This document shows positions 22,522-25,625 of a DNA stretch of 25,625 nt, piece after piece. The stretch is from positions 1 through 25,625 of IMG/VR virus record IMGVR_UViG_3300022689_000407. One strand, written 5' to 3'. How positions within the stretch are numbered: the first letter of the stretch is position 1; each line of letters begins with the position of its first letter. The translations under genes were made by a program, and so were the position numbers. The stretch is from a virus. The notes below the pieces were generated by a model. That model searched no databases and was not told the origin of the DNA. It saw only the letters and a list, made by a program, of their open reading frames with translations.

Positions 22522-23023
22522 CGATGCCGGCCTCCTCGAACAAAGGCGCGGGGCGCGGCGGCTTGCTCTGCCGGCGCCATTTCACCATCGGTAGCTGCGG
22601 CTGGGTCCGGCCGGGCTGCACCCCTTCGCACACCTTGCGCAGGGTCCGTTCCGCTGTGCGAATGCGGAACCGCCGGCACAGATGCTGACGAATTTGCGGG
22701 TAGGAAAAGCCAGCGGCGCGCATCTGCCGCGCCACCGCATAGACCAGCGTGCTGTCGCCGGTCGGGATCGGGCAGCGCTCCGGCACCTGGCCGTGCAGGC
22801 GCCGCACCAGCTCCTCGGCGATCTGGTCGCCGAGCACGGCGCGTAACTGCGAGCGCGCCCCCAGGGTCTCGGGGATGATCACCATGCCGCCGCCGAAGGC
22901 ATCGAGGAAACGCAGGGTTAGGCGCGTGCCCAGGATTTCGTGAATCTCGTGCAGGACGCCCGGCCAAGCGACCCACCGGTCGGCAGCCCACAGATAGCCT
23001 GGTTTTTCGGGCATCCGAACCAT
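22514..23023 (-). CDS. mor: Mor-family middle operon transcription activator, 169 aa
   Basis: The block AWPGVLHEIHEILGTRLTLRFLDAFGGGMVIIPE (about residues 19-51) is the conserved dimerisation region of Mor/C proteins ('F.G...YIP'), and residues 92-130 (STLVYAVARQMRAAGFSYPQIRQHLCRRFRIRTAERTLRKV) are the helix-turn-helix that binds DNA. In Mu, Mor turns on the middle promoter and leads to late gene expression. The protein has a 35-residue basic tail after the HTH, longer than Mu Mor. It lies 3 bp after gemA, as in other Mu-like phages. AGAGG precedes the ATG at 23023. Confidence 0.92.
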   Translation of the reverse strand: MVRMPEKPGYLWAADRWVAWPGVLHEIHEILGTRLTLRFLDAFGGGMVIIPETLGARSQLRAVLGDQIAEELVRRLHGQVPERCPIPTGDSTLVYAVARQMRAAGFSYPQIRQHLCRRFRIRTAERTLRKVCEGVQPGRTQPQLPMVKWRRQSKPPRPAPLFEEAGIDG

Positions 23024-23026
23024 CTG

Positions 23027-23692
23027 TCAGTGCCTCTCGTTTTCCATCGCAGCGAGTTTCCTCAGCGCTTCGCGGGCCTCGCCCGGCGCCAATTGCGAGA
23101 CGCCCCGGTAATTCCCGGTAACCGCTTTCTGCAGCCAGATGTTCAGGGCCGCGCGCCGCGGGTTGTAAATCACACCCGCCGCGGCGAGGCGCGTCCACAT
23201 CTCCAGAACCTCGTGTTGTGCCGCGCGCGCGGTATCCGTCTCCCACAGCCGCCAGCTCTCGACCCGTCCCTCGGGGCCGAGGATTTCGGCGCGCTTGGCC
23301 CAGGCCTTCAGCGCTTCGATCACGCGCGTCCAAGGCGCGTTGTCGAGCGCGCCGACCTCCTGCCCGGTCTGCCGGCGAATGAAGGCGTCCCGCGCCCCGT
23401 CGCGGCGGTCTTCCACCGCGCCGGCGCGCCACAGCTCGATCCACATGCCCCGGCACATCCGGTAGGTCTGGCTGTCGCGGTAGCGCGGTCGGTGGCCACC
23501 ACCAAAGGCGTTCAGCCGGGCGATCAGCGCGCGCCGCTGGTGCGCATCCAGATCGGCCGACGAAACCGTGGCGCCGCGAGAGAGCCCGGCGATGATCGCG
23601 CGGTAACTGTCGTCGTCGACCGCGTGCTGCTTCTTCAGCGCGTGGATTTTCGCCAGGTCCGCCCGCCGCTGATCGGTCGTTGCTCGTGCCAT
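23027..23692 (-). CDS. gemA: GemA/gp16 family regulatory protein (DUF1018), 221 aa
   Basis: ATG 23692 is chosen because GGGAGG lies 6 nt before it; a TTG six bases upstream would abut the ribosome site. The text LAKIHALKKQHAVDDDSYRAIIAGLSRGATVSSADLDAHQRRALIARLNAFGG is the DUF1018 N-terminus ('IHIA...L.LDD..YR..L...G..S...L...E...L...L...G'). Then SQTYRMCRGMWIELWRAGAVEDRRDGARDAFIRRQTG and the end with ALKAWAKR. In Mu, GemA affects host gene expression and DNA supercoiling. The gene pair gemA-mor is diagnostic for Mu-like phages. Confidence 0.92.
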   Translation of the reverse strand: MARATTDQRRADLAKIHALKKQHAVDDDSYRAIIAGLSRGATVSSADLDAHQRRALIARLNAFGGGHRPRYRDSQTYRMCRGMWIELWRAGAVEDRRDGARDAFIRRQTGQEVGALDNAPWTRVIEALKAWAKRAEILGPEGRVESWRLWETDTARAAQHEVLEMWTRLAAAGVIYNPRRAALNIWLQKAVTGNYRGVSQLAPGEAREALRKLAAMENERH

Positions 23693-23715
23693 GGTCAACC
23701 TCCCGCGAGGCCACT

Positions 23716-23741
23716 GGGGGTGCGTGCATCTTGCACGCGCC
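23716..23741 (+). repeat. Family B hairpin repeat after the gam stop codon
   Basis: Core TGCGTGCATCTTGCACGCG with inverted arms. It begins directly beyond the gam stop (23742-23744) and lies in the 49-bp gap before gemA. Confidence 0.85.
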
Positions 23742-24272
23742 TCACTCCGCCAACTCGACGCCAGTTTCGGCCGGCGTCACATAGAACCCTTCACCGCCGC
23801 GGCCGATCGACACGCCAGGGACGCCGCGGGCCACCTCCGGCTCCTTCAGCATGGCCTCCTTGTCCGGCTCTTCCTTGGTGCGAATGAAGCGGCGCAGGCG
23901 CCGCTCTTTGAGCGCCGCGAGCACATCCTCGACCTTCTTCAGGCTCACCTTCATTGGCTTCTGCCGCCAGGCCACCGTGCCGGCCGCCAGCTTGGCGGTC
24001 TTGGTCTGGCCGTCCTTGGTCAACACGGCGCGGTTCGCTGCCGCCCACACCGACAGCCCTTTCAGGGCCCGCAGGATCGACTCTTTGATCGGCTTGGCCT
24101 GTGCTTCCGCGCTGGCCTTGGCCGCCTCGACGCTTTCCTGCATCGCCTGTTCAATCAGCGCCAACTGACGCTGATCACGACCCAGCCGCCGGATCATTTC
24201 GTTGGCTTCGTCCATCGACTGCGGCACCGGCACGGTCTCAGCCTCGGTGGCCGCGGCTCTCCGTCTCGCCAT
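23742..24272 (-). CDS. gam: Host-nuclease inhibitor Gam (Mu Gam-like), 176 aa
   Basis: Start ATG 24272 (MARRRAAATEAETVPVPQS), with GGGAG 7 nt upstream. The sequence MDEANEMIRRLGRDQRQLALIEQAMQESVEAAKASAEAQAKPI, ILRALKGLSVWAAANRAVLTKDGQTKTAKLAAGTVAWRQKPMKVSLKK and VLAALKERRLRRFIRTKEEPDKEAMLKEPEVARGVPGVSI match Mu Gam in order and length (about 174). Gam is a Ku-like dimer that binds DNA ends and blocks RecBCD. The gene overlaps its upstream neighbour by 35 bp and ends at a family B hairpin. Confidence 0.95.
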   Translation of the reverse strand: MARRRAAATEAETVPVPQSMDEANEMIRRLGRDQRQLALIEQAMQESVEAAKASAEAQAKPIKESILRALKGLSVWAAANRAVLTKDGQTKTAKLAAGTVAWRQKPMKVSLKKVEDVLAALKERRLRRFIRTKEEPDKEAMLKEPEVARGVPGVSIGRGGEGFYVTPAETGVELAE

Positions 24273-24648
24273 CGCTCTTCTCCCATCGGGTTTTGAGTTC
24301 GCTCTCGGCCCAGGCGGCGAGCGCGACCAGCGCCGTCGCCAGGATCGTTTCGGTGCGGGTGATCCCGCCGGTGTGCTGGCCGCCAAGTGCGCCGCGCCCC
24401 TCTGCACGCGCCGCGCTCAGCGACACCAGGCAATCGATCGTGTTGCCATCCGCGGCCAGCGCCAGGCCGTAGGCGACGCCGGCGCCATCCCGCACCAGCA
24501 GGACCTCTCGGTTGCAGCGCGCCAGCGGGTCCCGGCAGGATTCGCTGTGCAGCACCGTCAGCGCGCCATGGTCGTGACCGAGATGGTCGCGCACCCACAA
24601 CGCCTTGCGGTCGGCGCGCCAGTGCGCGCTCAAGAGCAAGTCGGTCAA
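24238..24648 (-). CDS. Unknown early-region protein, 136 aa
   Basis: I choose TTG 24648, overlapping the upstream TGA, because GGAGG lies 7 nt before it. The protein (LTDLLLSAHWRADRKALWVRDHLGHDHGALTVLHSESC...) continues through REVLLVRDGAGVAYGLALAADGNTIDCLVSLSAA and a Thr/Ala-rich helix TRTETILATALVALAAWAESELKTRWEKSDGE. No family recognised. Its place between the small early genes and gam, with overlaps on both sides, supports a real gene. The frame remains open to 24927, but that part runs over the previous gene. Confidence 0.6.
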   Translation of the reverse strand: MTDLLLSAHWRADRKALWVRDHLGHDHGALTVLHSESCRDPLARCNREVLLVRDGAGVAYGLALAADGNTIDCLVSLSAARAEGRGALGGQHTGGITRTETILATALVALAAWAESELKTRWEKSDGETESRGHRG

Positions 24649-24866
24649 ATCACTGCCTCCATCGTTTCGGCTCTCTGTCTGGCACCGCGCACGGCGACGA
24701 CGTCGCGCCAGGACACGACCGTCCAGCCGAGGCCATTGCACGACAGGAGCAAATGCCAGCCATCGTCCGGCCCCCAATAGCTCGCCACCTGGCCGCGACC
24801 CGGGGCGCCGTCGGCGCTCAGAAATGACACCCGATCGCCGATCCTCGGGCGCGGCAGGTCGGTCAT
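24645..24866 (-). CDS. Unknown small early protein, 73 aa
   Basis: The protein MTDLPRPRIGDRVSFLSADGAPGRGQVASYWGPDDGWHLLLSCNGLGWTVVSWRDVVAVRGARQ is short and beta-rich, with an SH3/KOW-like feel ('G..V.F....G..G.G.V......G...V......W....'). ATG 24866 has GGGGG 5 nt upstream; a GTG at 24872 overlapping the preceding TGA is an alternative. Function unknown; overlaps on both ends suggest an operon. Confidence 0.6.
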   Translation of the reverse strand: MTDLPRPRIGDRVSFLSADGAPGRGQVASYWGPDDGWHLLLSCNGLGWTVVSWRDVVAVRGARQRAETMEAVI

Positions 24867-24868
24867 GC

Positions 24869-25153
24869 TCACCCCCGCCCCGTGCCGCGGCCGATCCGGC
24901 GGCGCACGCTGTGTTGCTTGACGACACGGCGCAGCTCCGCGTCGATTACCTGTTTGGCTTCCGCGCGCAGCCGGGACGTGTCCGGTGCGGTCCCGATCAC
25001 CGCTCCGCCGGCCGTGGCCTCCAAAACAACGATGCGGAGCGCCAGCCGGGCGAGACGCTCGCCGATCTCGGCGGTTTGCGCGGGCGACAGGCCGTCCGGC
25101 GCAGCGCGGCGCAAGGCGGCGACGATCGCCGCCACCTCCTGGCTCACCGGCAT
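24869..25153 (-). CDS. Unknown small early protein, 94 aa
   Basis: MPVSQEVAAIVAALRRAAPDGLSPAQTAEIGERLARLALRIVVLEATAGG is mostly helical, ending with a basic tail RRVVKQHSVRRRIGRGTGRG. AGGAGGG lies 4 nt before ATG 25153, and the start overlaps the previous gene by 10 bp. No family recognised; the Arg-rich end may bind nucleic acid. Confidence 0.6.
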   Translation of the reverse strand: MPVSQEVAAIVAALRRAAPDGLSPAQTAEIGERLARLALRIVVLEATAGGAVIGTAPDTSRLRAEAKQVIDAELRRVVKQHSVRRRIGRGTGRG

Positions 25154-25488
25154 GTCGCCCTCCTGTCAGCCACAGGATTGTGCGGGCAGCGCCGGCAGGC
25201 CTGCCAATGGCGCAAGGCCGCCGCCGCCGAGGTCGGCATCGGCTTGCTGCGGTGGCCTTCGCAGGCTTCCGCCGCGATCTCCATCCGCAGATGCGGGCAG
25301 CGCACGCGCCCCAGCCGGGCGATCGCCGCTCCGGCCATGGGCTTGAGGTCCCGCTCGTACTTGCCCGCCAGTGCCAGCGAGACCGCGCTGCGCGAGTAGC
25401 CGATCGCCTCGGCCGCGCGGGCGATGCTGGTCCGCTCCGCCGTTTCGCGCAGCAGGCGCAGGCCGAATTGGACGCGTTCGGGGGTCAT
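25144..25488 (-). CDS. HTH protein with C-terminal cysteine cluster, 114 aa
   Basis: Residues about 18-45 (RTSIARAAEAIGYSRSAVSLALAGKY) form a LacI/XRE-like helix-turn-helix ('S...AA...GYSRS.VS.AL.GKY'). The C-terminal part has Cys at CPHLRMEI, EACEGH and CRRCPHN, and could bind a metal. AAGGGG precedes the ATG by 9 nt. Similar HTH proteins occur in the early region of Mu-like phages and regulate or assist replication. It follows a repeat cluster at the window edge. Confidence 0.75.
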   Translation of the reverse strand: MTPERVQFGLRLLRETAERTSIARAAEAIGYSRSAVSLALAGKYERDLKPMAGAAIARLGRVRCPHLRMEIAAEACEGHRSKPMPTSAAAALRHWQACRRCPHNPVADRRATCR

Positions 25489-25625
25489 AACAGCACCCCT
25501 TGGCGCGCCTGTTCAGGAACGCCGTCGGGAGCGCGTGCATCTTGCACGCGCTTTTCCCGCGACGGCGCGGGCTGGAAGCCCGCACTCCCAAGTCCGGCGC
25601 CGCTGGCTCCGGCGTCCCTGGGAGC
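25489..25625. repeat. Family B / C hairpin cluster at right edge
   Basis: Family B hairpin 25527-25551, family C hairpin GCGGGCTGGAAGCCCGC 25567-25583, a CTCCCAAGTCC box and the start of another family B copy (GGGAGC at 25620-25625) cut by the window edge. No gene is seen in this 137-bp stretch. Confidence 0.85.

Noticed and set aside
22485-23729. 414-codon minus-strand frame overlapping gemA and mor
   Set aside because: Arg/Ala/Pro-rich translation in the wrong frame of two clearly recognised genes.

Overview
The window is most of the right-to-left transcribed part of a Mu-like (transposable) prophage in a GC-rich bacterium. Every convincing gene lies on the minus strand, so the map reads from the right edge to the left edge. 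The host is probably a gammaproteobacterium. The GC-rich coding, the dense intergenic hairpin repeats of the 'GCGCGTGCATCTTGCACGCG' and 'GCGGGCTGGAAGCCCGC' type, and the peptide they encode when misread (ACKMHALP) remind me of purple sulfur or Competibacter-like genomes. That host placement is an impression, not something shown here. The transposase, target-selection gene and phage ends are outside the window.

Layout in transcription order. (1) 25.5-22.3 kb, early/middle genes: an HTH protein with a cysteine cluster, three small unknown genes, Gam (DNA end protection), GemA/gp16, a Mor-type middle-operon activator, and a small CxxC protein. (2) 22.26-21.76 kb, a secreted thermonuclease-like protein. 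(3) 21.5-17.05 kb, a two-gene cassette of visibly lower GC and different codon use: a PD-(D/E)xK nuclease-like protein overlapping a 1128-residue SF2 helicase. It resembles the Hachiman/AbpAB class of anti-phage systems and sits in the phage as cargo. (4) 16.8-15.2 kb, lysis genes (holin candidate, SleB-type hydrolase, DUF2730-like membrane/coiled-coil protein) and a small winged-helix phage protein. (5) 15.2-7.1 kb, packaging and head: small terminase candidate (DUF1804), large terminase, DUF935 portal, gpF-type minor head protein, gpI-type protease/scaffold, a decoration-like protein and the gpT-type major head protein. (6) 6.6 kb to the left edge, connector and tail: gp36-like DUF1320, gpG-like morphogenesis protein, tail terminator-like protein, tail tube-like protein, tail assembly chaperone with a probable -1 frameshift extension, and a tape measure protein cut by the window edge. 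No sheath gene is seen, so the tail is siphovirus-like, as in the D3112/B3 group, and not Mu-like contractile.

Two observations stand out. First, a 40-bp imperfect palindrome (family A: GGTCCGGGGTTGG ... CCAACCCCAAGCC) has been inserted inside protein-coding genes. There are five copies in the tape measure gene and one in the DGDT active-site strand of the thermonuclease; a decayed copy lies in the large terminase. Clear copies add 42 bp (14 codons), keep the host gene open, and are read in at least three different frames or orientations. The consensus has no stop codon in any of its six frames. This looks like a mobile in-gene palindromic element comparable in behaviour to Rickettsia palindromic elements. 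Second, a separate hairpin repeat (family B) sits almost exactly after the stop codons of several phage genes, always in the same orientation, as if acting as a shared 3'-end signal.

No tRNA, rRNA or CRISPR array was seen.
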